Of a stretch of 64,000 bases of DNA, positions 54,190 to 63,945 are shown one piece after another. Within the stretch, counting starts at the first letter, position 1, and every line of letters begins with the position of its first letter. The position numbers and the translations under genes were made by a program. Source of the stretch: Salinibacter altiplanensis (lineage in GTDB: Bacteria; Bacteroidota; Rhodothermia; Rhodothermales; Salinibacteraceae); NCBI RefSeq assembly GCF_002894645.1, contig NZ_NCQY01000010.1:1-64000 (forward strand). Reading direction: 5' to 3'. The notes under the pieces were generated by a model. That model was not told where the DNA came from. It did not search any database and was given only the letters and a program-made list of their open reading frames with translations.

Positions 54190-55575
54190 CTACAACAGCA
54201 GGTTCATCGGTTCCTCCAGGTACGACTTCACCGTATCGAGGAAGCGGGCCCCCTTGGCCCCATCCACGACGCGGTGGTCGCAGGAGAGGGTCACCTTCAT
54301 GCGCGTGCCGGGAACCACCTCGCCATCCTCGACGACGGGGGTGTCGCGGATCTCACCGATGGCCAGAATGGCCGAGTTGGGCGGATTGATAATGGCGGTG
54401 AACTCCTCGATGCCGAACATGCCGAGGTTGCTGGTGGTGAAGGTGGCCCCCTCGAACTCCTCCGGGTCCAGATCCCGGTCGCGGGCCCGCTCGGCCAGCG
54501 CTCGCGTCTCGCGGGCGAGTTCGGAGAGTCCCTTCCGGTCCGCATCACGAATGACGGGCGTGATCAGCCCCTCGTCGATGGCCACGGCAATGCCGATGTG
54601 CACGCGGTTGTGCTTGTGAATTTCGCCCTCGTCGGGCCGGTAGGCCGCATTGACGTACGGGTGGTCGTGCAGGGAGAGGGCGCACGCCTTCGTGATGAAA
54701 TCATTGAAGGAGATTTTCGCACGGCCCTGCTCTTCCGCCAGCTCGTTAAGGTCTCTGCGGACCTCGATCGCCGCCTCCACGTCGACGTCGACCGTGAGGT
54801 AGTAGTGCGGGGCCGAGTACTTGCTCTCCGCCAGGCGCCGGGCAATCGTCTTCCGCATCTGCGTGATGTCCTCCGACGCGTACGCGGCCTCTTCGCCCGG
54901 CATCGCGTAGGACGGCGCCTCCGGAACGGACGGCTCAGGCTGGGGCGCTGGCTCGGGGGCAGTTTCGGGCTCGGGGGCAGGGGTCGGCTCCGGCGCGGGC
55001 GTCTCCTTCTCGAGGTGGGCCTCCACGTCCCGGCGTACGATGCGGCCCTTCGGCCCCGATCCGTCGACCTGGGCCAGCTCCACGTCGCTCTCCTGCGCGA
55101 TGCGACGGGCCAGCGGGGACGCCTTGATGCGACGCCCCTCCGCATCGGTCTCGGCGGGCACCGGCTCCGGCGTCCGCTCGGCCAGCTGTCCGTCGCCGCT
55201 GGGCTCCGGGGCGGGCTCTGGATCCGGGGGGGACCCGGCCGCTGCGTCTTCGGCTCCGGCCTCCGCGTCCGGCTCCGGCTCCGCGGCTGCGGCCCCGTCG
55301 CCGCTCCCCTCGCCCACGAGGTCGGAGATGTCCTCTCCCGCCTCTCCGATTACGGCAATCAGCTCTCCAATGGGCACGGCGTCGCCCGCCCCGATCACCT
55401 GTTTGAGCAACACCCCCTCGTCGAACGCCTCCAGGTCCATCGTGGCCTTGTCCGTCTCCACCTGAGCCAGCACGTCGCCCGCCGACACCTCCTCCCCCTC
55501 GTCCACGAGCCAGGCGGAGAGGACTCCCTCCTCCATGGTGTCGCTCAGCTTGGGCATTTCGATTGGAATCGCCAT
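54190..55575 (-). CDS. pdhC: Pyruvate dehydrogenase E2, dihydrolipoamide acetyltransferase
   Basis: A 461-residue E2 with one N-terminal lipoyl domain (about 1-80; lipoylated Lys43 in VETDKATMDLEA), an acidic Ala/Pro/Glu linker, an E3/E1-binding domain (about 155-195, KASPLARRIAQESDVELAQV), a second Pro-rich linker and a catalytic acetyltransferase domain (about 225-461) with the active site DHRVVDGAKGARFLD (His434, Asp438). It moves the acetyl group from E1 to CoA. It is immediately downstream of pdhB and pdhA on the same strand, with a 94-bp gap. No E3 gene is in the cluster. Confidence 0.95.
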   Translation of the reverse strand: MAIPIEMPKLSDTMEEGVLSAWLVDEGEEVSAGDVLAQVETDKATMDLEAFDEGVLLKQVIGAGDAVPIGELIAVIGEAGEDISDLVGEGSGDGAAAAEPEPDAEAGAEDAAAGSPPDPEPAPEPSGDGQLAERTPEPVPAETDAEGRRIKASPLARRIAQESDVELAQVDGSGPKGRIVRRDVEAHLEKETPAPEPTPAPEPETAPEPAPQPEPSVPEAPSYAMPGEEAAYASEDITQMRKTIARRLAESKYSAPHYYLTVDVDVEAAIEVRRDLNELAEEQGRAKISFNDFITKACALSLHDHPYVNAAYRPDEGEIHKHNRVHIGIAVAIDEGLITPVIRDADRKGLSELARETRALAERARDRDLDPEEFEGATFTTSNLGMFGIEEFTAIINPPNSAILAIGEIRDTPVVEDGEVVPGTRMKVTLSCDHRVVDGAKGARFLDTVKSYLEEPMNLLL

Positions 55576-55669
55576 GGGTCAATGTCGAAGTTCAAAGTAC
55601 AGTACAGAAGTCGAATGCGGGGGGCACAGGTCTCGACGACCGGCCCCAGGCGTCGAGACCGGCAGTGCG

Positions 55670-56653
55670 CTACTCGGCGTAGAGGACCCGAAGGCACTTG
55701 TCGACCGTCTCGTCGACGCCCGGCATGTACGCGTCCATGAGGTTCGGCGCGTAGGGGGCCGGCGTATCAGGGGGCGTCACGCGCAGGATGGGCGCGTCGA
55801 GGTAGTCGAACGCGCGGTCCTGCACCTGGTGCGTGATTTCCGACGCCACGCTGGTAAAGGGGGTGCTCTCATCGATCACGACCAGCCGATTGGTCTTGAC
55901 GACCGACTCCACGATGGTCTCAATGTCGAGCGGCTTGATGGTGCGCGGGTCGATGACCTCCGCCTCGTAGCCCTGCTCGCCGAGCGCCTCCGCGGCGTCC
56001 ATGGCAATGTGGTAGCTCTTGCTGTGCGCCACGATCGTCACGTCGCTGCCCTCCCGGGCCACACGGGCCGAGCCGATCGGGATCGTGTAGTCGCTTTCCT
56101 CGCTCACCTCCCGCTTCATCCCGTACATGAGCTCGCTCTCAAGGAAGACCACCGGGTCGTCGTCCCGGATGGCCGTCTTGAGCAGTCCCTTGCCGTCGTC
56201 GGGCACGGACGGCGACACGACCTTGAGGCCGGGGATGTTGGAGTACAGGGCCTCGGTGGAGTTGGAGTGGGTGGCCCCGAGCTGGCCGGCCGCCCCGTTG
56301 GGCCCGCGGAAAACAATGGGGACCTCAAACTGGCCGCCCGACATGTACCGCATGTTGGGCGCGTTGTTGATGACCTGGTCGAAGGCGACGAACGAGAAGT
56401 TGAACGTCATGAACTCGACGATGGGTCGGAGTCCATTCATCGCCGCCCCGATGCCGAGCCCCGCGAACCCAAGTTCGCTGATGGGAGAGTCGATTACCCG
56501 GTCGTGCCCGAAGCGGTCGAGCATGCCTTCGCTCACCTTGTAGGCGCCGTCGTACTCGGCAACCTCTTCTCCGATGAGAAAGATGTCATCGTCACGCTCC
56601 ATCTCTTCGCTCATTGCTTCTCGGAGCGCCGTGCGGAATTCCAGCGTAGCCAT
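55670..56653 (-). CDS. pdhB: Pyruvate dehydrogenase E1 beta subunit
   Basis: A 327-residue protein of standard E1-beta length: MATLEFRTALREAMSEEMER, then LIGEEVAEYDGAYKVSEGML, MTFNFSFVAFDQVINNAPNM, RGPNGAAGQLGATHSNSTEA and VFLESELMYGMKREV. The C-terminal transketolase-like domain has VTIVAHSKSYHIAMDAAEAL and DESTPFTSVASEI. It completes the thiamine diphosphate site with PdhA for pyruvate decarboxylation. It is 53 bp downstream of pdhA on the same strand. Confidence 0.95.
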   Translation of the reverse strand: MATLEFRTALREAMSEEMERDDDIFLIGEEVAEYDGAYKVSEGMLDRFGHDRVIDSPISELGFAGLGIGAAMNGLRPIVEFMTFNFSFVAFDQVINNAPNMRYMSGGQFEVPIVFRGPNGAAGQLGATHSNSTEALYSNIPGLKVVSPSVPDDGKGLLKTAIRDDDPVVFLESELMYGMKREVSEESDYTIPIGSARVAREGSDVTIVAHSKSYHIAMDAAEALGEQGYEAEVIDPRTIKPLDIETIVESVVKTNRLVVIDESTPFTSVASEITHQVQDRAFDYLDAPILRVTPPDTPAPYAPNLMDAYMPGVDETVDKCLRVLYAE

Positions 56654-56706
56654 GAATGGTGTTGGGTTGGGTGTTGACGGTTGAACGTTCGACGCGCAAC
56701 GCTCCC

Positions 56707-58119
56707 CTACGCGATAAAGGGGTAGTCGTCCTGCGTGTAGATGTCGTCGTAAATCGCCTCTTCGTCCGGGAAGGACGCCTCGTTCGCCGCGTCGATGGCG
56801 TCTTTGACGCGCTGCTTCACCGCCTCGTCGATCCCTTCCATGTCGGCCTCGGTGGCCAGGTCCCGTTCAAGAATGTAGTCCTGCAGGCGATTGATGGCAT
56901 CCTGGCTTTGGCGCTGGTCGAGCTCGCCCTCCCCTCGGTACTCGGCCGGGTCGGTGATGGAGTGGCCCTGGTAGCGGTACGTGCGCACTTCGAGAAGCGA
57001 CGGCTGGTCGTTGCGGGCGTAGTTCTCCACGTGGTCCTGCACCGCCTTGTTGACGCTGAACACGTCCATCCCACTGGCCAACGACGCGGGGAAGTCAAAG
57101 TTGTAGCCGTGCTTAAAGAGGTCGGGCTTGCTGAAGGCCCGGTCCACCGCCGTCCCCATCGCGTACTGGTTGTTTTCGCAGACGAAGACGATGGGCAGCT
57201 CGTAGATGCCGGCCAGGTTGCACGCCTCGCGGAACGCCCCCTGATGCATTGCCCCGTCCCCGAAGAAGCACAGACACACGTTGTCGTCGCCCCGATACTT
57301 GTGCGCGAACGCGAGGCCCGCCCCGAGCGGCAGGTGCGCGCCCACGATGGCGTGTCCGCCCATCATCTTCTTCTCGGCGTCGAAGAAGTGCATCGAGCCC
57401 CCCTTCCCGCTCGAACAGCCCGCCTCTTTTCCGAACAGCTCCGCCATCCCTTCCTCGGGCGTGATGCCCATCGCCAGTCCCATGCCGTGATCACGGTAGG
57501 CCGTGATGACCGAGTCCTCCCCCAGATCGATGGCGTTGACGCTGCCCGTTGAGACCGCTTCCTGACCAATGTACAGGTGCAGGAAGCCCGAAATCTTCTG
57601 CCGCTGATACATCTGACGGCATCGGTTCTCGAAGCGTCGCTGCAACAGCATGTTGCGGAGCAGGTCGAGCACCTCCTCGTCCGCGAAGCCGATCTCCTCG
57701 TGCCCGTACGTGTCGGCGGGATAGGTCTCGTACGTGACCGTCTCTTCGAGCGGCCCCTCCGGAATGTCGGTGGTCTGCTGGGTGGCCGCCCCGCCCACGG
57801 GCGCTTCGGACTCCTCCTCCGAGAGAGGGCTTGGGCGCTTCTCAGTGGTCGCGGCCTCGGGGGAGGCCCCATTGGCGGCCTCGGCAGCCGGCGCGCCCAC
57901 GTCAGACTCCTCAAGGGCATTCTGGATGTCACGTGCGTAGGCCGGACCGATGCCGGCCAGATCTTCCAACGACTCCAGGTCGTGCAGGTCGGCAAGGCTC
58001 GTGATGCCGGCCTGTTTCAACTGGGACGCGTGCGGGAACCCCTCCGGAAGGTCGGCGCCCCCGTTGAGGCTTCCATTCGAACCGGAATTGGGATCGGGGC
58101 CCGAGGTGTCGTCAGCCAT
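56707..58119 (-). CDS. pdhA: Pyruvate dehydrogenase E1 alpha with HhH extension
   Basis: A 470-residue protein, about 120-140 residues longer than ordinary PdhA. The extra N-terminus has a helix-hairpin-helix-like unit (about 29-72: SQLKQAGITSLADLHDLESL, then EDLAGIGPAYARDIQNAL, with the GIGP turn) and a Pro/Ala/Glu linker (about 73-145). The normal E1-alpha core follows: RRFENRCRQMYQRQKISGFL, LYIGQEAVSTGSVNAI, FGDGAMHQGAFREACNLAGI and VCENNQYAMG (TPP motif), and TYRYQGHSITDPAEYR (phosphorylation-loop equivalent). It decarboxylates pyruvate with PdhB. The HhH may bind DNA, RNA or a partner protein. It heads the - strand cluster pdhA-pdhB-pdhC. Confidence 0.93.
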   Translation of the reverse strand: MADDTSGPDPNSGSNGSLNGGADLPEGFPHASQLKQAGITSLADLHDLESLEDLAGIGPAYARDIQNALEESDVGAPAAEAANGASPEAATTEKRPSPLSEEESEAPVGGAATQQTTDIPEGPLEETVTYETYPADTYGHEEIGFADEEVLDLLRNMLLQRRFENRCRQMYQRQKISGFLHLYIGQEAVSTGSVNAIDLGEDSVITAYRDHGMGLAMGITPEEGMAELFGKEAGCSSGKGGSMHFFDAEKKMMGGHAIVGAHLPLGAGLAFAHKYRGDDNVCLCFFGDGAMHQGAFREACNLAGIYELPIVFVCENNQYAMGTAVDRAFSKPDLFKHGYNFDFPASLASGMDVFSVNKAVQDHVENYARNDQPSLLEVRTYRYQGHSITDPAEYRGEGELDQRQSQDAINRLQDYILERDLATEADMEGIDEAVKQRVKDAIDAANEASFPDEEAIYDDIYTQDDYPFIA

Positions 58120-58461
58120 GACGTGCGGCGAGGATGGATGAATAGAACCGTGCGTCGGCGAGTGCCGGCCCCATCAGTCAGGGTCAACACCGGACAGTCG
58201 CCGCGGAAGGCTGAACAGTGTCAGCGATATCAGCCAAAGAAGCAATTTTGCCAAGCCCTTGTATCTCAACATCCCCCCTCGGTTTCGAGCCCCCCACGGC
58301 TGCTGAAACCCGTTTTTCATTAAAACCTGCCGGTGGATTCGGAAATGCCCTGTCCCATCACTTATACGTTCTTCGTGCTGGCGGCCCAAGTGCCGGCGGC
58401 CGCCCCGCGCTACGGACCGTCTCCATGATGTCATTGCCCCTCCCTTCTTCCCTCGTCTCCG
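58120..58461. other. Divergent intergenic region
   Basis: 342 bp between pdhA (-) and the mannosyltransferase gene (+). It has an AT-rich portion around 58220-58330 (AAAGAAGCAATTTTGCCAAG onward) that probably contains both promoters. No gene, operator palindrome or riboswitch was recognised. Confidence 0.45.
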
Positions 58462-59208
58462 GTGTCCGCCCCCTCTCCCCCCATCCCCGACGCCTTGGTT
58501 GTCATCCCCACCTACAACGAGGCCGACAACATCGGCCCGGTGATCGATCAGGTGCTGGCGCAGTCGCCGCCGATTGATGTTCTCGTCGTGGACGACAACT
58601 CGGCCGACGGAACCGCCGACGTGGTGCAGTCCCGGAAGGCGGACGCGCCCGAGCGGGTTCACCTGATCGAGCGAAGCGGCAAGCTGGGCCTCGGCACGGC
58701 CTACCTGCGCGGCTTCCGGTACGCCCTGGCCCGGGACTACACCTACATCTGCGAGATGGACGCGGACCTGTCCCACGACCCGAGCGACCTCCCCCGTCTC
58801 CTCGCACCGGTGCAGAACGGAGAGGTGGACCTCGCCATCGGGTCGCGGTACGTGGAGGGCGTCCGCGTGATCAACTGGCCCCTCTCCCGGCTCGTCCTGT
58901 CGTACGGCGCCGGCGTTTACACCCGGGCCATCACTCGCCTGCCCCTGCTGGACGTAACGGCCGGGTTCAAGTGCTTCCACCGGCGCGTCTTGGAGTCCCT
59001 GCCGCTCGATCACGTCAACTCCGACGGCTATGCCTTCCAGGTCGAGATGCACTACCGCACCTGGCGGGCGGGCTTCCAGTTTAAAGAAGTGCCGGTCGTC
59101 TTCACGGAGCGGACCGAGGGCGAGTCGAAGATGCGACGCGAAATTGTGGTGGAGGCGGCCCTGAAGGTATGGGAGCTCCGACTCCAGGACCTCCTCGGGC
59201 GGCTCTAG
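58462..59208 (+). CDS. Polyprenol monophosphomannose synthase-like glycosyltransferase
   Basis: A 248-residue GT2-family enzyme of the Dpm1/Ppm1 group. The N-terminal Rossmann part has ALVVIPTYNEADNIGPVIDQ and VLVVDDNSADGTADVV, then GLGTAYLRGFRYALARDYTY, the metal site CEMDADLSHDPSDLPRLL (DxD) and IGSRYVEGV. LLDVTAGFKCFHRRVLESL and FQVEMHYRTWRAGFQFKEVP complete the family. It moves mannose (or another sugar) from a nucleotide donor to a polyprenyl phosphate for envelope glycans. No C-terminal membrane helices are present. The GTG at 58462 gives the natural start; it is probably transcribed alone. Confidence 0.9.
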   Translation: MSAPSPPIPDALVVIPTYNEADNIGPVIDQVLAQSPPIDVLVVDDNSADGTADVVQSRKADAPERVHLIERSGKLGLGTAYLRGFRYALARDYTYICEMDADLSHDPSDLPRLLAPVQNGEVDLAIGSRYVEGVRVINWPLSRLVLSYGAGVYTRAITRLPLLDVTAGFKCFHRRVLESLPLDHVNSDGYAFQVEMHYRTWRAGFQFKEVPVVFTERTEGESKMRREIVVEAALKVWELRLQDLLGRL

Positions 59209-59361
59209 ACCGCGGACGCTCTCCGGGCCGGGGGCGTCCTCGTTTCTTCGGTCTCCTACTGGAGAGAGTCGGTGCCACGCCTTACGTTAACCAAATGCAG
59301 TGTCAATATTCCCACCGCGTCCGCCCATTCATCCTCTTTCTTTGATTAACGCACCCCGACC

Positions 59362-60594
<1,233 letters not shown>

Positions 60595-60894
60595 TTGTTC
60601 CGAGTGCTTGGAACCTGTTTCACTTTCTGTCTCGGGGCTCCGAGCGGCAGTGAGGGCCTGCACATCGCCTCCGGTCTCGGGCGGCCCCATGACAGCCCTC
60701 GACCATGCGCCGATTTTCGGCTCATCGATGCTCGCTCTCTCCATCCGATCCAAAATTAAAACAGGTTCTTGGAGGCGGAGCTGCCCCCTAGACGCTCTTC
60801 TCTTTCCCTCTCGGCAAAAGAGCGGCATCGTGGCGGCCCCCACGGTGCCGTTTCTCTGTTTGCGTCCCGTTCGTCCAGCATATTGCATCCGCTC
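60595..60894. other. Intergenic region with a MITE-like element
   Basis: 300 bp after icd. The 158-bp element at 60611-60768 occupies half of it; the rest precedes the NUDIX gene and presumably carries its promoter. No other gene is supported. Confidence 0.5.
60611..60768. mobile_element. MITE-like element, 158 bp
   Basis: The left end GAACCTGTTTCACTTT and the right end AAATTAAAACAGGTTC are imperfect inverted repeats. TTG flanks both sides (60608-60610 and 60769-60771), which could be a 3-bp duplication. The right end with CCATCCGATCCAAAATTAAA closely matches the solo end at 8652-8680. It has no coding capacity. Confidence 0.6.
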
Positions 60895-61542
60895 ATGGCC
60901 GTCTCGCTCTCCAGCCTTGCGCCCCGTCTCACCGAACGCCTGGGCGATCCGCTGCCGGGCCACGAGGCACATCTTCGCATGGCCCCGCGGGATTCGGCCC
61001 GGCAGGCCGACCTCTCGGTGAACGCGCGAGCCTGTCGGGAGGCCGGGGTGCTCCTGCTCCTGCACCCAGACGACGCAGGCCCGTCTGTGGTGCTAACGGT
61101 CCGGCGCGACCACCTCTCCGACCATGCGGGTCAGATTTCGTTTCCGGGGGGCCGGCGGGAGAACGGCGAGCCGCTGTCCGCCACGGCCCTGCGGGAAGCG
61201 GAGGAAGAGGTGAATCTATCTCCCACGTCGGTGGACCTGCTCGGCGCCCTGACGCCGCTCTTCATCCCGCCCTCCAATTTTTGCGCACATCCCTTCGTGG
61301 GCTACGCTCCATCCACCGCCTCCCTTCGCCCCACCGACGCGGAGGTCGGACGGATTCTGCAGGTCCCCCTCCCTCGCCTTCTAGACCCGGCCCCCCGCAC
61401 GACCGAGACCCGCCTCCTCAACGGGAGGAACGTGGACGTGCCGTACTACGACGTGGCCGGACACACCGTATGGGGCGCCACCGCCATGATGCTGGCCGAG
61501 TTCTTGGCCGTGGTGCGCGACGCGACGGCATCGGCCGACTAG
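60895..61542 (+). CDS. NUDIX CoA pyrophosphatase-like (NudL/YeaB type)
   Basis: A 215-residue NUDIX hydrolase with the UPF0035 marker of CoA pyrophosphatases: VRRDHLSDHAGQISFPGG before the Nudix box GGRRENGEPLSATALREAEE then EVNL (GX5EX7REUXEEXXU). FIPPSNFCAHPFVGYAP and VPYYDVAGHTVWGATAMMLA near the C-terminus also belong to this branch. Members cut CoA or acyl-CoA into phosphopantetheine and 3',5'-ADP. The ATG at 60895 begins the family N-terminus; an open frame from 60769 precedes it. It converges with the flavoprotein gene. Confidence 0.9.
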   Translation: MAVSLSSLAPRLTERLGDPLPGHEAHLRMAPRDSARQADLSVNARACREAGVLLLLHPDDAGPSVVLTVRRDHLSDHAGQISFPGGRRENGEPLSATALREAEEEVNLSPTSVDLLGALTPLFIPPSNFCAHPFVGYAPSTASLRPTDAEVGRILQVPLPRLLDPAPRTTETRLLNGRNVDVPYYDVAGHTVWGATAMMLAEFLAVVRDATASAD

Positions 61543-61552
61543 CCGCCCGTCC

Positions 61553-62791
61553 CTATTCAGTGACATCGGGATTCGATGCCGCCTCGGCCCCCATTAGGGA
61601 GCGCCAGCCTACCGCTCCCCATTGCTCTGGCGCGTAGCGCTGGATCCACCGCCGGTCGATCCAGTGCTTGAGCCGAAGGAACCCCGAGCGAGCCGTCCAC
61701 AGGGGACCCGCCGTCCAGATAGCGCGGCGCGCTCCGGTTGAGAGCAACAGCGGCGCAACCGGGTACGGGCGAAAGGCCGTCAGGTCCGATGCGACCGGGG
61801 CCGAGCCGTCCTCGGCGAGTCGACGTAGCGTGGTGTCGAGATTCGCCCGGAGGTCCGGCCCCTGCTTCACGGCGTGCACGCCCACCTTGTCCAGGTCCAA
61901 CTCCGGAATGGTCCCACAATCGCCGGCGGCAAAGATGCGGGGATGGGTGGGAGTGCGCAGGCGACGGGTCACGTGCAAGAAGCCCCGATCATCGGTCGAC
62001 AGCCCGCTTTCGCGTAGCAGAGGCGGAGCAACGGCCCCGGTGCTCCAGAGCACCGCGTCGGGGTGAACCGTATCGTGTTCACCCGTATCCGTCCGCATGT
62101 CTACCTGGGTGCCGTCTGCATCGGTTCCGTGCACCGCGTCGACGGTGGTCGCCGTCCGAATGGCCGCACCTCGTTCTCGGAGCAGCCGGGACGCATAGGC
62201 GCGCATGCCTTCAGGAAATCCCGGCAGGATCTTCCCCGACTGCTCAACAACCGTCAGCGAGAGATCTGCCGCCCGTCTGGCCCCCACGAACCGTCCCGTG
62301 ATGTTGAGGCCCACCTCTACCCCGGCCGCACCGCCCCCTACAATCGTCAGGCCCAGCGTCTCCGTCGGGGCGTCGAGCACCTGGTTCAAGTGGGGACGGA
62401 GGGCACGAACGCGATGGATCGGCTTGGTGCCCACCGCGGCGTCGGGCAGGGCCGGATTTACGCCCCCGACATCGATCGCCAGTACGTCGTAGGGGATGGT
62501 CTTCCCCTCCCCCGTCGTGACCACGCGGGTCTCCGGATCGAGGGCCGTGGCCCGAGCCGCCACGTGCGTAGCGCCTGCCTTACGGGCCATTCGCCGCAGA
62601 TCGATGCGAATGTCGTCGACCGCGTACACCCCGCCCAGGTGCTCCGGCACCATGCCCGAGTAGTAGAGCCAGCGTTGGGGGTCGATGAGGGTCACGTTGA
62701 TCCCGGCATCGGTCCATTCCCGCGCATGGGCGAGGCTGGGCAACATGGCGTGTCCCCCGCCGACCAAGACGAGGTGCAACGGCTCAGACAT
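61553..62791 (-). CDS. NADH dehydrogenase-like (NDH-2/SelD-associated type) flavoprotein
   Basis: A 412-residue pyridine nucleotide-disulfide oxidoreductase-fold protein. The N-terminal FAD site is LVLVGGGHAMLPSLAHAREW, followed by the family motif LYYSGMVPEHLGGVY. The second dinucleotide site is GLTIVGGGAAGVEVGLNITG, and FAAGDCGTIPELDLDKVGVH is the second FAD contact. This branch is related to NDH-2 dehydrogenases and to the N-terminal oxidoreductase part fused to SelD in some organisms. It lacks redox cysteines near the FAD site, so it is not a disulfide reductase. Electron acceptor unknown. An 18-bp operator-like palindrome lies 161 bp upstream, shared with the TetR gene. Confidence 0.82.
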   Translation of the reverse strand: MSEPLHLVLVGGGHAMLPSLAHAREWTDAGINVTLIDPQRWLYYSGMVPEHLGGVYAVDDIRIDLRRMARKAGATHVAARATALDPETRVVTTGEGKTIPYDVLAIDVGGVNPALPDAAVGTKPIHRVRALRPHLNQVLDAPTETLGLTIVGGGAAGVEVGLNITGRFVGARRAADLSLTVVEQSGKILPGFPEGMRAYASRLLRERGAAIRTATTVDAVHGTDADGTQVDMRTDTGEHDTVHPDAVLWSTGAVAPPLLRESGLSTDDRGFLHVTRRLRTPTHPRIFAAGDCGTIPELDLDKVGVHAVKQGPDLRANLDTTLRRLAEDGSAPVASDLTAFRPYPVAPLLLSTGARRAIWTAGPLWTARSGFLRLKHWIDRRWIQRYAPEQWGAVGWRSLMGAEAASNPDVTE

Positions 62792-62951
62792 CGAACGGTC
62801 ATCCATTGAGAACGAGAGGCAGAAAATCTCCCCCACGAGGCAAGGTCTCCCTTGAAGTACAAAGCCCCCATCAGCTTCGCTGCCCGTGCCGCGTCGAGAG
62901 GCCGATAGGGCAGAAACGGTGAGTACCGTCTCGTTGGGAAATACAGCGTTG

Positions 62952-62969
62952 TGAGTGATTGATCACTCA
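62952..62969. promoter_or_regulatory. TGAGTGA-N4-TCACTCA palindrome, site 1
   Basis: TGAGTGATTGATCACTCA, with perfect 7-bp arms, lies between the flavoprotein start (62791) and the TetR gene (63250). It is closest to the flavoprotein side. Two further copies are at 63104 and 63905. The likely binding protein is the adjacent TetR-family regulator. Confidence 0.8.
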
Positions 62970-63103
62970 TTGTTGGCATTGGTGCCTAACCCGGAAGGTT
63001 CCGATGGAGACGTACTGACCGTTCGGTACGAGGACGCCTCCCTCTGTATTTGAACTCCTCGCGAACCGATGAACCCATACTGGCAATCGCCATAGAACGA
63101 CGG

Positions 63104-63121
63104 TGAGTGATCACTCACTCA
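63104..63121. promoter_or_regulatory. TGAGTGA-N4-TCACTCA palindrome, site 2
   Basis: TGAGTGATCACTCACTCA, with perfect 7-bp arms, lies 129 bp before the ATG of the TetR gene. This position suggests autoregulation of the regulator. Confidence 0.8.
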
Positions 63122-63249
63122 CAGTTTTTCGGGTTGAAAATGGGACCCATCCACAGCACCTAGGTGACGCCCTTACTGAAAAGGCAGTCTTTCCTCCGAC
63201 GTTCATCAGCTTCCCCCAGACGGGTCTTTTCCCCCATTCGCCTCCCCCC

Positions 63250-63819
63250 ATGACCAAGCGAGACGACATTTCCGAGGCCGCCCTCGCCCTCTTTGCCGAG
63301 AACGGAATTGAGGCCACGACGACTCGTGAAATTGCGGAGCACGCCGGGGCGGCTGAGGGGACGCTCTACCGCCATTTCGACGGCAAGGCGGACCTCGCCC
63401 AGTGGCTCTACCGCCGCTGCCTGAGTCAACTCCGCGACACTCTCACGGACGCCGACGAGGAGACCTCCGCCCCGACCCATCGGCTGGAGGCGCTCGTGCG
63501 TGGTGTCTTTGACTTTTATGCCTCCAGGCCCGCCTCGTGCACCTACCTGCTTTCGGCCCGGGAATCGGGCATCGTGAGCGGGAGCGGGAACGACTCCCCG
63601 CCCTCCCCGATCCGGCTGTTCGCCCGTGTGCTCGACGAAGGCGCGCAACAAGGCGTCTTTCGGGAGACCTCGTCCCTCCTCGTTGCCGGATGGATTCTCG
63701 CGATGGTTCAGCGTACCGTTCTTTTCCTGAAGACCGACACCCTTTCTTCAAGCACACAGGACGCGATCGACCAGACGGTTGACGCGGCCCGCCGGCTGGC
63801 GGCGGCTCGCCCGAGCTGA
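63250..63819 (+). CDS. TetR/AcrR-family transcriptional regulator
   Basis: A 189-residue regulator. The N-terminal DNA-binding domain is standard: MTKRDDISEAALALFAENGI, then TTTREIAEHAGAAEGTLYRH and FDGKADL (helix-turn-helix about residues 25-46). The C-terminal ligand-binding part is alpha-helical (LEALVRGVFDFYASRPASCT, then LVAGWILAMVQRTVLF). It is most likely a repressor that binds TGAGTGA-N4-TCACTCA, found before its own gene, before the divergent flavoprotein and before the gene at the right edge. The ligand is unknown. The ATG at 63250 is preferred to a longer frame from 63103 that would pass through site 2. Confidence 0.92.
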   Translation: MTKRDDISEAALALFAENGIEATTTREIAEHAGAAEGTLYRHFDGKADLAQWLYRRCLSQLRDTLTDADEETSAPTHRLEALVRGVFDFYASRPASCTYLLSARESGIVSGSGNDSPPSPIRLFARVLDEGAQQGVFRETSSLLVAGWILAMVQRTVLFLKTDTLSSSTQDAIDQTVDAARRLAAARPS

Positions 63820-63904
63820 GCAACAAGGGTGCCGCACCGATTTCTACACTCCGAACCTGTCTAGGTGATCATGCATCCCCGAGTAATCATGTATCTCCGA
63901 ATTG

Positions 63905-63922
63905 TGAGTGAACGATCACTCA
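63905..63922. promoter_or_regulatory. TGAGTGA-N4-TCACTCA palindrome, site 3
   Basis: TGAGTGAACGATCACTCA, with perfect 7-bp arms, lies between the TetR stop (63819) and the probable gene at the right edge. A GTG overlapping the left arm (63904) is one possible start of that gene, so repression by occlusion is plausible. Confidence 0.8.
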
Positions 63923-63945
63923 TATCTAGAGTCCAGACGAGGATT

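Noticed and set aside
53305-55740. An 811-codon + strand frame across the phosphoesterase and pdhC
   Set aside because: Antisense to two genes with complete motifs; long antisense frames are normal in GC-rich DNA with biased third positions.
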